Shown in pieces: positions 1 through 6,800 of a stretch of DNA of 11,827 bases. Each line of letters begins with the position of its first letter. Positions within the stretch are counted from its first letter, which is position 1. The notes below the pieces were generated by a model that did no database searches, had not been told where the DNA came from, and was given only the letters and a program-made list of their open reading frames with translations. This stretch comes from Candidatus Fermentibacteraceae bacterium (GTDB taxonomy: Bacteria > Fermentibacterota > Fermentibacteria > Fermentibacterales > JCC-6): the NCBI GenBank assembly GCA_029932015.1, contig JAOZQW010000041.1, positions 1 to 11,827 of the forward strand. The letters run 5' to 3'. A program made the position numbers and the translations under genes.

Positions 1-479
1 TTATAACCGAGATATCCGATCAGAATATCTCGGGAGAGATGTGCGAATGTGTCGTCATCGAGATCGTGGTCGGCAAGAAGAGGGTGCTCGTCCCCACCAA
101 CAACCTTGATGACGCCGAGATCCGCCCCGTGGTATCAAAAAAGGATCTGGAGGTCTCGCTTGCGGAACTCTCCGAAGAACCTGATGAGCTGCCGAAGGAC
201 TGGCGCCGCAGAATAGAGAAACTGAAGGATCGCGTTCATTCCGGTGAGCCCATGCTTGTGGCACAGGCTATTCGGGATATCATTGCGAGATCGGTACAGA
301 ACAAGATGAACCCTTCTGAGAAGCGCGTTCTCAACGAGGCTGTGAGCGTTCTTGCAGGTGAAGTCGCACTCGTCCGGGACATCCAGAGTGCATCTGCCAA
401 GGATCTTATCAACAGACTCGCTCGCGAAGGTGTAAAAAGCTACCTCGAGAAAGTCAAGGAACAGGAATCAGAGGACTGA
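1..479 (+). CDS. CarD/CdnL-family transcription regulator, 5'-truncated by window edge
   Basis: CarD/CdnL proteins bind the RNA polymerase beta subunit through an N-terminal Tudor-like (TRCF-type) domain and stabilise open promoter complexes, mainly at rRNA and housekeeping promoters. The frame is open from base 3 to the left edge. The residues before the first in-frame ATG (ITEISDQNISGE) align by eye with the usual CarD stretch 'GVITEIEEREIxGE', so the ATG at 39 is internal and roughly 15-20 N-terminal residues lie outside the window. The Tudor-like part ends in GKKRVLVPTNN, followed by IRPVVSKKDLE, both typical of the family. The remaining ~100 residues are charged and helical (W55 in DWRRR, then NKMNPSEKRVLNEA), matching the helical DNA-binding C-terminal domain. 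hflX starts 34 nt downstream with no hairpin between, so co-transcription is likely. The family is confident; the exact paralogue (CarD or CdnL) is not. Confidence 0.85.
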   Translation, partial: ITEISDQNISGEMCECVVIEIVVGKKRVLVPTNNLDDAEIRPVVSKKDLEVSLAELSEEPDELPKDWRRRIEKLKDRVHSGEPMLVAQAIRDIIARSVQNKMNPSEKRVLNEAVSVLAGEVALVRDIQSASAKDLINRLAREGVKSYLEKVKEQESED

Positions 480-513
480 TCCCCCTTTTCTCACCGAGTC
501 CGGCAGGATACAG

Positions 514-1839
514 ATGAAAGACGCCATTCCAGGGACTGCGGATACTCTCGAACAAGTCCTTCTCGTTCGAGTATATGTGGGCGGTGAATCTCCTGGTTCC
601 GGTCCCGATAATGAAATGATCTCACTTATCGAGGCGGCCGGAGGTGAGGTGGTCTGCGAGACAAGCCAGAAGCGCCGTTCCCCTGATCCATCCTTCTTCG
701 TCGGCAAAGGCAAGGCAGAGGAGATCTGCGAAATTGCCGTTGCTGGAGATATCACCACCATTGTACTGGATCACAATCTCACTCCCGGACAGGTGACTCG
801 TCTTGAAGAGACCACCGGCTGCAAGGTGATTGACAGGACAGAGCTCATTCTGGCCATATTCGCAGGGCAGGCCAGGAGCCGGGAAGCCATTCTTCAGATA
901 GAACTCGCTCAGCTGAGATATGCGCTCCCAAGGCTATCCGGAATGTGGCATCACTTCTCAAGATTAGGTGCCGGTATAGGCACCAGGGGTCCGGGTGAGA
1001 CACAGCTCGAGATAGACAGGCGGCGAGCCCGCTCCAGGATATCACTCCTCGAAAACCGGATTACCGAGATCGAGGATCGATGGAGGGTCGCGGCCAGCCG
1101 CAGGAGCGAGATGTTCAGGGTTGCCATCGTTGGATACACCAATGCAGGTAAAAGCACACTTCTCAATGCGCTTTGCGGCAGCGACGCTCTGATCGCCGAC
1201 AGGCCCTTCGCGACCTTGGATACAACCTCCCGAAGACTCGAGCTTCCTGACAGATCGCTCGTCCTTCTCTCCGATACAGTAGGTTTCATCGAGAGATTGC
1301 CTGAGACACTTGTCGCCAGCTTTCATACGACTCTCAATTCAGCGAGAGAGGCTGATCTCCTTCTGGTTGTGATCGACAGATCGAGTCCCTACAGAGCCCG
1401 TCATCTGGAGACTGTCAGGCTTACCCTGGACAGGATCGGAGTCGACAGAAATGTACCCAGGCTCCTGGTCTGGTCAAAGACGGATCTGACATCGTCGACC
1501 GAAAGGATGTCTAACGGTATAGGTATCTCCGCGATCCACGCCTTCGGACTTGATGAACTTGTCTGTGGGATCGAGGCGAGTCGGGATTCCTTTCTCGAGT
1601 GGTTCACTGTCACCCTTAAGTATCATGACAGCGGATTAATGAACATGCTCTTCGACAGGTGCATCGTTAAGCAGGTCCTTGACCGCGCGGACGGATCGAC
1701 CATTCTTGCAGCAGGCGCCTTAAGAGGTTTTCAATCCGTCGCGGACAGGCTTCAGGGAACGATGGCATTCACATCATACACGGTATTGCCCGGTCCTCCC
1801 GAAGCCGGATTGGAGCAGGTGAATGAATCAGACAGGTGA
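514..1839 (+). CDS. hflX: GTPase HflX
   Basis: HflX is a ribosome-binding GTPase of the Obg-HflX superfamily that splits or rescues stalled 70S ribosomes under stress. The 441 residues are near the family's usual length (E. coli 426). The N-terminal HflX domain (about 15-190) contains FVGKGKAEEI (62-71) and the family signature RGPGETQLEIDRR (158-170), followed by a coiled linker. The G domain has G1 GYTNAGKST (207-215), G2 PFATLDTT (231-238), G3 DTVGF (254-258) and a G5-like GISA (337-340). G4 reads SKTD (321-324) instead of N/TKxD, an unusual change in the guanine-specificity loop. A short C-terminal domain follows. The ATG at 514 has AGGA five bases upstream. The 3' end overlaps the next gene by 17 nt. 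Confidence 0.96.
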   Translation: MKDAIPGTADTLEQVLLVRVYVGGESPGSGPDNEMISLIEAAGGEVVCETSQKRRSPDPSFFVGKGKAEEICEIAVAGDITTIVLDHNLTPGQVTRLEETTGCKVIDRTELILAIFAGQARSREAILQIELAQLRYALPRLSGMWHHFSRLGAGIGTRGPGETQLEIDRRRARSRISLLENRITEIEDRWRVAASRRSEMFRVAIVGYTNAGKSTLLNALCGSDALIADRPFATLDTTSRRLELPDRSLVLLSDTVGFIERLPETLVASFHTTLNSAREADLLLVVIDRSSPYRARHLETVRLTLDRIGVDRNVPRLLVWSKTDLTSSTERMSNGIGISAIHAFGLDELVCGIEASRDSFLEWFTVTLKYHDSGLMNMLFDRCIVKQVLDRADGSTILAAGALRGFQSVADRLQGTMAFTSYTVLPGPPEAGLEQVNESDR

Positions 1840-2269
1840 TACCGGCGCAGTATCCGACCTGCTCGAGGAGCTGATCGGAAGATTCAGGAGACTTAGAGAC
1901 ATATTCTCAAGCGGTCTCATATCAAGGGACACACTCTCCTCACAGATACTCGAGCTTATCCAGTCTCCGGCAGCCAGGAGATACTGGAAGGCTGAAATGA
2001 AACCGGATGCCAATGCGAGAAGGCTGCTCATCAGGCTCGAAGATCCGGCAATATGGAGGGTCGAGTCTTCGAAACCAGAAGAGGAACGCCTGTTCATTCT
2101 ATACACACGGTTGGCTGATATCCTTCTCGCTGCAGATGAGATGGATAGAGCGGTCCTCGAACTGCTGCTAGATACCGCTGATCTGCCTCATTTTGCCTCC
2201 TTTGTCGATACTACTGGTTCAGAAACTCCCTATGAACGCGATGGTGTAGAACTCAGTGTCCTGGACTAA
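1823..2269 (+). CDS. hypothetical soluble helical protein
   Basis: I do not recognise this 148-residue protein. It has no signal peptide or hydrophobic membrane segment and no cysteine. It is acidic to neutral, rich in Leu, Arg and Glu, and reads as a run of amphipathic helices: about 8-32, 38-55, 64-72, 84-102 and 104-120. No enzyme or nucleotide-binding motif is visible. The ATG lies inside the end of hflX (17-nt overlap) with GGAG seven bases upstream, and its stop overlaps the next start by 14 nt. Its expression is therefore probably coupled to hflX and to the following membrane proteins. The compact overlapping layout and intact frame support a real gene. Function is unknown; an adaptor or partner role for a neighbour is only a guess. 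Confidence 0.7.
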   Translation: MNQTGDTGAVSDLLEELIGRFRRLRDIFSSGLISRDTLSSQILELIQSPAARRYWKAEMKPDANARRLLIRLEDPAIWRVESSKPEEERLFILYTRLADILLAADEMDRAVLELLLDTADLPHFASFVDTTGSETPYERDGVELSVLD

Positions 2270-2660
2270 CCCCCTGACACTGCTATGTCTCCTGATCGTT
2301 ACCCCATCAGCACCGGGAATGGAGCCTTCCGACAGCATCAGTCTCCTGAGACTCCATGAACTCCAGACCGTCTCAGATGAATCGAGCGGTGACTGCAGGA
2401 CTGCGATAGAGCTGGCTCATGTCCTTCATGACCTTCGAAGAGACAAACCGGCACTGGATCTTCTGCTGACAGTTCCCATCGAGAGTCTCGGTATACAGGA
2501 CAGGCTCTTCCTTGCATCACTGCAGATGTTCGACTCCGATCTGCCATCGGCATTTGCGACCGCGGCTCCAGTCTGTATAGTGCCAATTGGTGCGACGGCA
2601 GCCACTATTGCGATCTTTGCAGTCATCCACATCCGCAGACGAAAGGAACGAAATGGCTGA
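2256..2660 (+). CDS. small exported or membrane-anchored protein, TPR-like
   Basis: This is an unrecognised 134-residue protein beginning at GTG 2256. An in-frame TAG at 2247-2249 rules out any longer version. Residues 4-20 are hydrophobic and end in a signal-peptidase-like site (TPSAPG), although the n-region lacks positive charges. Residues 45-100 form helices with one TPR-like helix pair (CRTAIELAHVLHDLRRDKPALDLLL). Residues 106-125 are a second hydrophobic segment followed by a basic stop-transfer tail (HIRRRKERNG). The predicted topology is therefore type I: a small extracytoplasmic helical domain on one C-terminal anchor. No good Shine-Dalgarno precedes the start, so translation probably depends on coupling to the upstream gene (14-nt overlap). 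It overlaps the next gene by 8 nt. A partner role for the adjacent flippase-like protein is possible but unproven. Confidence 0.65.
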   Translation: MSWTNPLTLLCLLIVTPSAPGMEPSDSISLLRLHELQTVSDESSGDCRTAIELAHVLHDLRRDKPALDLLLTVPIESLGIQDRLFLASLQMFDSDLPSAFATAAPVCIVPIGATAATIAIFAVIHIRRRKERNG

Positions 2661-3642
2661 GGGACAGCGCAGGACTGTCGCCAGAACCCTTCTCAGCGTG
2701 ATCGGGCTGCTGCTGACTGCTGTGGCGCTCTTCTATGTTGGGGATACTTTCGTGAAAGGTACTTCCGAGGCTGGCGGCCTCTCGAACCTGTTCTCATTCG
2801 ACCTTGCCTTGTTCTCCATCTCTGTTGTTCTGCTCGGATTCCATCTTGCCGCAGCCGCATGGTCATGGAAGCTGGTTTGTGGCGTGGTCGGGGCTTCGAT
2901 CTCATTCCGGGAGGCTTTCAACGTACACTTCCTCGCTCAGGTGGGAAAGTACATCCCGGGCAAAGTCTGGGGCGCGGTGGGAAAGGTCGGTCTGTCGAAG
3001 AAGATCGGAATGTCCAGCCTGCAGACGGGTCATGCACTGGTCCTTGAAAGTCTATTCATCATCTCCGGCTGTCTTCTGACAGCTATCCCTGTCGTCCCCA
3101 TGATCGCGATTAATCTTGGTTTTGGCTCTGGCGTCAGCATTCTGGTCGTGGCGGCAGCCGCCTGCATCATCGTTCTGACCGCTCATCCCGGCGCGTTCAG
3201 CAGACTTCTGGGCTTGATCAGCCGCATCAGCGGCAAGGAGATCGATCTTGAGGAGATAGGTTTCACCAGTGTTCTCAGGCTTCTTCCGGTCTATCTCCTT
3301 GTGTTCCTCCTGCAGGGAGTGGCTTTCGTGTATCTCGCCAGGAGTTTCGGGCTTGATCTTCCGATGTTCCCCGGAGCATTTCTTCTACCGACTGCCGTCG
3401 GAGTCGGCTTTCTGGCAATATTCTCTCCTGGGGGGCTCGGGGTAAGAGAAGTTTCACTCGTCTGGCTGATCGGTGTGGCTCTTCCTCTGGCCGAACCCGC
3501 GCAGGCATCCCTCGTTTCCATAGCCGCCAGGCTGTGGATAACCCTCGGTGAGGCTCTTGCTTTTGTAGTTGCGATAAGCCTGTGGGGTGGGAGCAGTGCT
3601 CTCAAAGTTCTCCGGGATATGAAGAACCGCCAGGTGAAATGA
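2653..3642 (+). CDS. lysylphosphatidylglycerol synthase TM-region (UPF0104-like) membrane protein
   Basis: This is a polytopic inner-membrane protein of 329 residues from the LPG_synthase_TM family (PF03706), the same fold as the flippase half of MprF and archaeal AglD-type proteins. Some members move or help modify lipid-linked molecules; the substrate here cannot be read from sequence. Hydrophobic segments occur at about 12-30, 50-68, 128-150, 158-177, 208-229, 240-257, 267-280 and 298-312. Family hallmarks are KYIPGKVWGAVGK (99-111) and FSPGGLGVRE (257-266). No C-terminal aminoacyl-transferase domain follows, so it is not a full MprF. I chose the ATG at 2653 because it has GGA about seven bases upstream and gives a normal n-region before TM1. 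A longer version from TTG 2587 would overlap the previous gene by 74 nt. The stop codon lies in the base of a terminator-like hairpin. Confidence 0.85.
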   Translation: MAEGQRRTVARTLLSVIGLLLTAVALFYVGDTFVKGTSEAGGLSNLFSFDLALFSISVVLLGFHLAAAAWSWKLVCGVVGASISFREAFNVHFLAQVGKYIPGKVWGAVGKVGLSKKIGMSSLQTGHALVLESLFIISGCLLTAIPVVPMIAINLGFGSGVSILVVAAAACIIVLTAHPGAFSRLLGLISRISGKEIDLEEIGFTSVLRLLPVYLLVFLLQGVAFVYLARSFGLDLPMFPGAFLLPTAVGVGFLAIFSPGGLGVREVSLVWLIGVALPLAEPAQASLVSIAARLWITLGEALAFVVAISLWGGSSALKVLRDMKNRQVK

Positions 3643-3685
3643 ACATCCAGTGCCATGCACCCCGTTGCGTGGCACTGGATGTTCA
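3640..3685. terminator. bidirectional terminator-like hairpin between convergent genes
   Basis: A perfect 15-bp inverted repeat (left arm 3641-3655, right arm 3670-3684) extends outward by one T-A pair and inward by four pairs, one of them G-T. The result is a stem of about 20 bp with a 6-nt loop (CCCCGT, 3660-3665). It sits exactly between a rightward gene ending at 3642 and a leftward gene ending at 3709, as expected for a shared terminator. There is no long T tract on either side, so it is not a textbook intrinsic terminator. The upstream TGA stop is inside the base of the stem. Confidence 0.7.
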
Positions 3686-3708
3686 GTATACTGTTGCGGA
3701 ATTGGACC

Positions 3709-4479
3709 TCAGTCCGGAGCTATATACTCACCTGACTCGGCAAGACTTTCAAGAACCAGATATGCAGAATCTGCGTACGGACCGTCTGGAGAGAGCATCA
3801 GATAATTCTCGATTGCATCGACTGCCCTCATGTAGTCTCCCCAGTCAAGATAGACCCTGGATAAGCTCCATAATGCTGGTGAGTATCCGGAAGCTGCAAC
3901 AGGGAGCAGGATCTCTCTGGCATCAGCTCCACGCTGCGTAAGCCTGTAAATGTCTGCAAGGTAAATTGTTGCCTCCAGTCCGACATTCCCTGCACTGTGA
4001 GTACACCTGGCAAACCACCTTTCAGCTACCAGCGTATCACCGGTAGCCAGTCCGGATCGACCGTTCAGCATCCAGATCTCCGGGTTCATCGGAGCCCTCA
4101 GAAAAGCGCTGTCAGCCATGATAAGGGCGCTGTCAGGTCTGCCTGTCTCCATGTAGAGAGAGGCAAGCTCGAAGTAGCCCCTGTGGTCATCCGGGGAGCG
4201 CATTATGAATTCCCAGAAATGCCCCTCGGCCCTGTCCCACGAGGAACAGGCACGATAGATCATGCCGAGACCCAGAAGCGCCGCATGGCAATCCTCCTGG
4301 TATTCGAGTGCAACATTGAACTCGGCTTCGGCCTGTTCGAAGAGGCCCTGCTGCATGAGCGCGTAACCTGTATCCAGATGGAGCTGCGCGGAGAGCTCGT
4401 CCATATCCAGTGATTCGCCCATCAGGCATAGTGCGAGAAGAAGCGCCAAATTCAACCTACCTTTCCAGATGGTCAGCAC
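3709..4479 (-). CDS. exported TPR-repeat protein
   Basis: This is a 256-residue leftward gene. Residues 1-22 form a signal peptide or anchor: basic n-region (WKGR), then the hydrophobic core LNLALLLALCLMG. The C at 18 is not in a convincing lipobox. The rest is a helix-turn-helix solenoid with about six TPR units, near 33-62, 66-95, 100-130, 134-160, 168-195 and 203-232. Clear TPR positions include GYALMQQGLFEQAEAEFNVAL, the ELASLYMETGRPDSALIMAD segment and VYLDWGDYMRAVDAIENYL. TPR proteins in the periplasm usually scaffold protein complexes, and no enzymatic motif is present. The start is GTG with GAGG nine bases upstream. An alternative TTG at 4464 would remove the charged n-region. The gene is convergent with the flippase-like gene and divergent from lpd. 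The specific partner is unknown. Confidence 0.8.
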   Translation of the reverse strand: MLTIWKGRLNLALLLALCLMGESLDMDELSAQLHLDTGYALMQQGLFEQAEAEFNVALEYQEDCHAALLGLGMIYRACSSWDRAEGHFWEFIMRSPDDHRGYFELASLYMETGRPDSALIMADSAFLRAPMNPEIWMLNGRSGLATGDTLVAERWFARCTHSAGNVGLEATIYLADIYRLTQRGADAREILLPVAASGYSPALWSLSRVYLDWGDYMRAVDAIENYLMLSPDGPYADSAYLVLESLAESGEYIAPD

Positions 4480-4510
4480 TTATCATAGCCTCTACCGCTC
4501 CATTCGTCAC

Positions 4511-4540
4511 TTACGGGATTGGGGCACTACCCGCTAAAAT
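4511..4540 (+). promoter_or_regulatory. candidate lpd promoter in divergent intergenic region
   Basis: The 81 bp between the divergent TPR gene and lpd must hold promoters for at least one of them. The best -10 candidate towards lpd is TAAAAT (4535-4540, five of six to consensus). The -35 position is poor (TTACGG at 4511-4516, 18-nt spacing), so this is a weak call. A GAAGG Shine-Dalgarno (4545-4549) lies 11 nt before the lpd ATG. I saw no convincing promoter pair for the leftward gene. Confidence 0.3.
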
Positions 4541-4560
4541 ACTAGAAGGCGGCAATTTAT

Positions 4561-5919
4561 ATGAACAGATATGACCTTGTTATCATAGGTGGTGGCCCCG
4601 CCGGCTATATCCCCGCAATAAGAGCAGCTCAGATGGGGAAGAAGGTGGCTGTCCTGGAGGAGGAGAGCCTCGGAGGGGTCTGCCTGAACAGGGGCTGTAT
4701 CCCGACAAAGACCCTGATCGCCAGTACATCCCTTCTCAGACATGCCGCTTCTGCAAAAAGGTTCGGATTAACAGGTGAGTTATCATTCACATGGGAGGCT
4801 CTCGCCAAGCGCAAGGATCTGGTCGTCAAGCGTCTCAGGAAAGGGATAGAGGCTCATTTCAGAGGATTGGGAATTGAACTCATCGCTGAACACGGCACAC
4901 TCGGAGGGCCGGGTCTGGTCCGAACTGAGACCAGGGAACTCCAGTCGGAGTACATTCTGCTTGCACCTGGATCGAAGCCTCTGCTTCCCGGTCCATTTGC
5001 GGTCGAGGGCGTGCAGACAAGCAGGGACGTTCTTTCCTGGGAGAGTCTTCCGGAAAGTCTCATCATCATTGGCGGAGGGGTCATTGGCTGCGAGTTCGCA
5101 TCGATATTCTCCACTCTCGGGGTCAAGGTCACCATTGTCGAGATGCTCCCTGATATCCTGCCCGGGGTAGACTCGGATGTAACCGAAGTAGTATCCAGGT
5201 CTCTCCGAAAGGCGGGAGTTGATATCAGAACAGGTTCCCCCGCCTCCAGCGTGAAGGCCGACGCGGATTCGGCAAGTGTTCTGCTCGAGGATGGTACTGA
5301 TATCTCTGCTGACAGGCTCCTTGTCTCGATAGGCAGGACTCCCAGACTCGAAGGTATGGGGCTGCTCGAGGCGGGAATCGAGCTCAACCGCTACGGGATA
5401 GTGACCGATGACTGTCTTCTAACGAACCTGCCTGCTGTTTACGCAGCTGGTGACGTTACCGGAAAATGGCAGCTTGCCCATGCGGGAAGTGCCCAGGGGC
5501 TGGCCGCTGTGGACCATATGTTCGGTGACGGCACGAGGAAGGTCCATCCAGACACAATGCCCGGCTGCATATTCACTCATCCTGAGATAGCCACCGTCGG
5601 TCCGGGTGAGGAGGAGTGGCAGAGCAGAGGTGTTTCTGTCCGTACCGAGTTCTCCCGCTACATCGCCAGCGGTAAGGCCGTGGGTATGAACGAGACCGAT
5701 GGCTTCGTTAAGCTCATAGCCCGAGAGGATGACGGCAGGCTCATCGGCGTACAGATAGTCGGGGCGGATGCCAGCAGTCTCGTCGGTGAAGCTGTGATAG
5801 CCATCAATTCAGGTATCCCGGCGGAATCCATCGGGAGGATGGTCCATCCTCATCCGACTCTGTCAGAGCTCTTCATGGAAGCCGGTGAGGTGTTTGGTCC
5901 GGGTGCCATTCATGGCTGA
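4561..5919 (+). CDS. lpdA: dihydrolipoamide dehydrogenase (E3)
   Basis: This flavoprotein disulfide reductase re-oxidises the dihydrolipoyl groups of 2-oxoacid dehydrogenase complexes or the glycine cleavage H protein, passing electrons through FAD to NAD+. The 452 residues are of normal family length. The FAD-binding Rossmann motif is GGGPAG (10-15). The redox disulfide is C41/C46 within GGVCLNRGCIPTK (38-50). The NAD-binding motif is GGGVIG (171-176), and the second FAD motif is AAGDVTGKWQLAHAG (295-309). The C-terminal dimerisation domain carries the catalytic His-Glu pair in HPHPTLSE (H431, E436). All key residues are present, which argues for true E3 rather than mercuric or glutathione reductase. 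No E1, E2 or glycine-cleavage gene lies nearby, so its complex cannot be named. Its last 8 nt overlap mazG. Confidence 0.93.
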   Translation: MNRYDLVIIGGGPAGYIPAIRAAQMGKKVAVLEEESLGGVCLNRGCIPTKTLIASTSLLRHAASAKRFGLTGELSFTWEALAKRKDLVVKRLRKGIEAHFRGLGIELIAEHGTLGGPGLVRTETRELQSEYILLAPGSKPLLPGPFAVEGVQTSRDVLSWESLPESLIIIGGGVIGCEFASIFSTLGVKVTIVEMLPDILPGVDSDVTEVVSRSLRKAGVDIRTGSPASSVKADADSASVLLEDGTDISADRLLVSIGRTPRLEGMGLLEAGIELNRYGIVTDDCLLTNLPAVYAAGDVTGKWQLAHAGSAQGLAAVDHMFGDGTRKVHPDTMPGCIFTHPEIATVGPGEEEWQSRGVSVRTEFSRYIASGKAVGMNETDGFVKLIAREDDGRLIGVQIVGADASSLVGEAVIAINSGIPAESIGRMVHPHPTLSELFMEAGEVFGPGAIHG

Positions 5920-6706
5920 CGATCCCTCCCGAACCCTTATAGAACTCCTTGAGATAGTGCGGAAGCTCCGAGGTCCAGACGGCTGTGCCTGGGACAGGGA
6001 GCAGACGGTTGAAACTCTGAGACCATACATGCTCGAGGAAGCCTACGAAGTGGCTGATGCAGTCGAGAAGGGTGACTGGGACATGCTCCGCAATGAGCTG
6101 GGAGACCTTCTTCTCCATGTGGTGATGTCCGCCGAGATCTGTGATGAATCCGACAGGTTCTCCCTTTCTGATGTGATTGAGGCCATCTCCGCGAAGCTCG
6201 TGAGAAGACATCCACATGTTTTCGCCGAAGGATGCAACCTCACTCCATCTGAAGTCGAGAAGCAGTGGGAAGCGATCAAATCCCGGGAGAAGAAGGATGA
6301 GGGTTTCTTCGATTCCATACCGGGCGGCATGCCCGCGCTCCAGACAGCCTGGAGGGTGCAGCAGCGGGCATCGGAGGTTGGATTCGACTGGCCTGACCCT
6401 TCAGGTGCCAGGGACAAGGTGCAGGAGGAACTTGCCGAGTTCGAGGAGGCTCTCGAAACCGGAGACACAGGTGCCCAGCGCGAGGAACTCGGCGATGTGC
6501 TCTTCAGCATAGTGAATTACTGCAGACTCATGGGTTTCGAGCCTGAGGCTGCTCTCCGAAGGAGTAACCGTAAATTCATGTTGCGCTTCGCGAAGATGGA
6601 ATGTATACTGAAACAGTCTGCAATAACGCTTGACAGGGCAGACCTCGATCAGATGGAGGATGCCTGGCAGAAGGCGAAAGTGACCGACCTTTCCGTTGAC
6701 GAGTGA
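5912..6706 (+). CDS. mazG: nucleoside triphosphate pyrophosphohydrolase MazG
   Basis: MazG hydrolyses (d)NTPs to the monophosphate and pyrophosphate, cleaning the nucleotide pool and, in E. coli, affecting ppGpp levels. The 264 residues match the two-domain form (E. coli 263). Domain 1 has the Mg-binding pattern EEAYE (42-46) with ELGD (62-65). Domain 2 has EELAE (172-176) with EELGD (191-195). The segment between them (HPHVFAEG, then EVEKQWEAIKSREK) is typical of full-length MazG. I chose the ATG at 5912, which overlaps the lpd stop as ATGGCTGA. A longer reading from GTG 5885 adds nine residues with no family resemblance. The short overlap implies translational coupling to lpd. Domain 2 retains its metal-binding acids, so both halves appear intact. 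Confidence 0.95.
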   Translation: MADDPSRTLIELLEIVRKLRGPDGCAWDREQTVETLRPYMLEEAYEVADAVEKGDWDMLRNELGDLLLHVVMSAEICDESDRFSLSDVIEAISAKLVRRHPHVFAEGCNLTPSEVEKQWEAIKSREKKDEGFFDSIPGGMPALQTAWRVQQRASEVGFDWPDPSGARDKVQEELAEFEEALETGDTGAQREELGDVLFSIVNYCRLMGFEPEAALRRSNRKFMLRFAKMECILKQSAITLDRADLDQMEDAWQKAKVTDLSVDE

Positions 6707-6800
6707 TCATTCAGCCGCTCCGGGAACGACAGTTTTCAATTTGTGTTAAGCAAGAGAATCTGCAGGATACTGGACTTATCTACACACAAGGGAATGGAGA

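Noticed and set aside
1823..2269. Programmed frameshifting at the hflX/1823 and 1823/2256 overlaps
   Set aside because: I saw no slippery heptamer or downstream pseudoknot. Ordinary stop-start coupling explains the overlaps.
2587..2652. Longer start (TTG) for the LPG_synthase_TM gene
   Set aside because: It overlaps the previous gene by 74 nt and adds a charged stretch not expected before TM1. The ATG at 2653 has a Shine-Dalgarno and an 8-nt coupling overlap.
3684..3693. 10-bp palindrome CAGTATACTG next to the convergent hairpin
   Set aside because: It is short and falls between gene ends, so it is compatible with chance.
4854..5387. 177-codon leftward open frame inside lpd
   Set aside because: It is antisense to a fully conserved E3 gene, low-complexity Ser/Pro/Thr-rich, and has no start signal.
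5885..5911. Longer start (GTG) for mazG
   Set aside because: It adds nine residues inside the lpd reading frame with no MazG resemblance. The ATG at 5912 gives the normal family length.
6043..6510. 155-codon leftward open frame inside mazG
   Set aside because: It is antisense to conserved MazG domains and Ser-rich, as expected for a shadow frame.
6707..6800. Promoter before the S8 protease (TTGTGT with GATACT)
   Set aside because: The spacing is 20 nt and both boxes are weak. A promoter is expected here, but I cannot place it.
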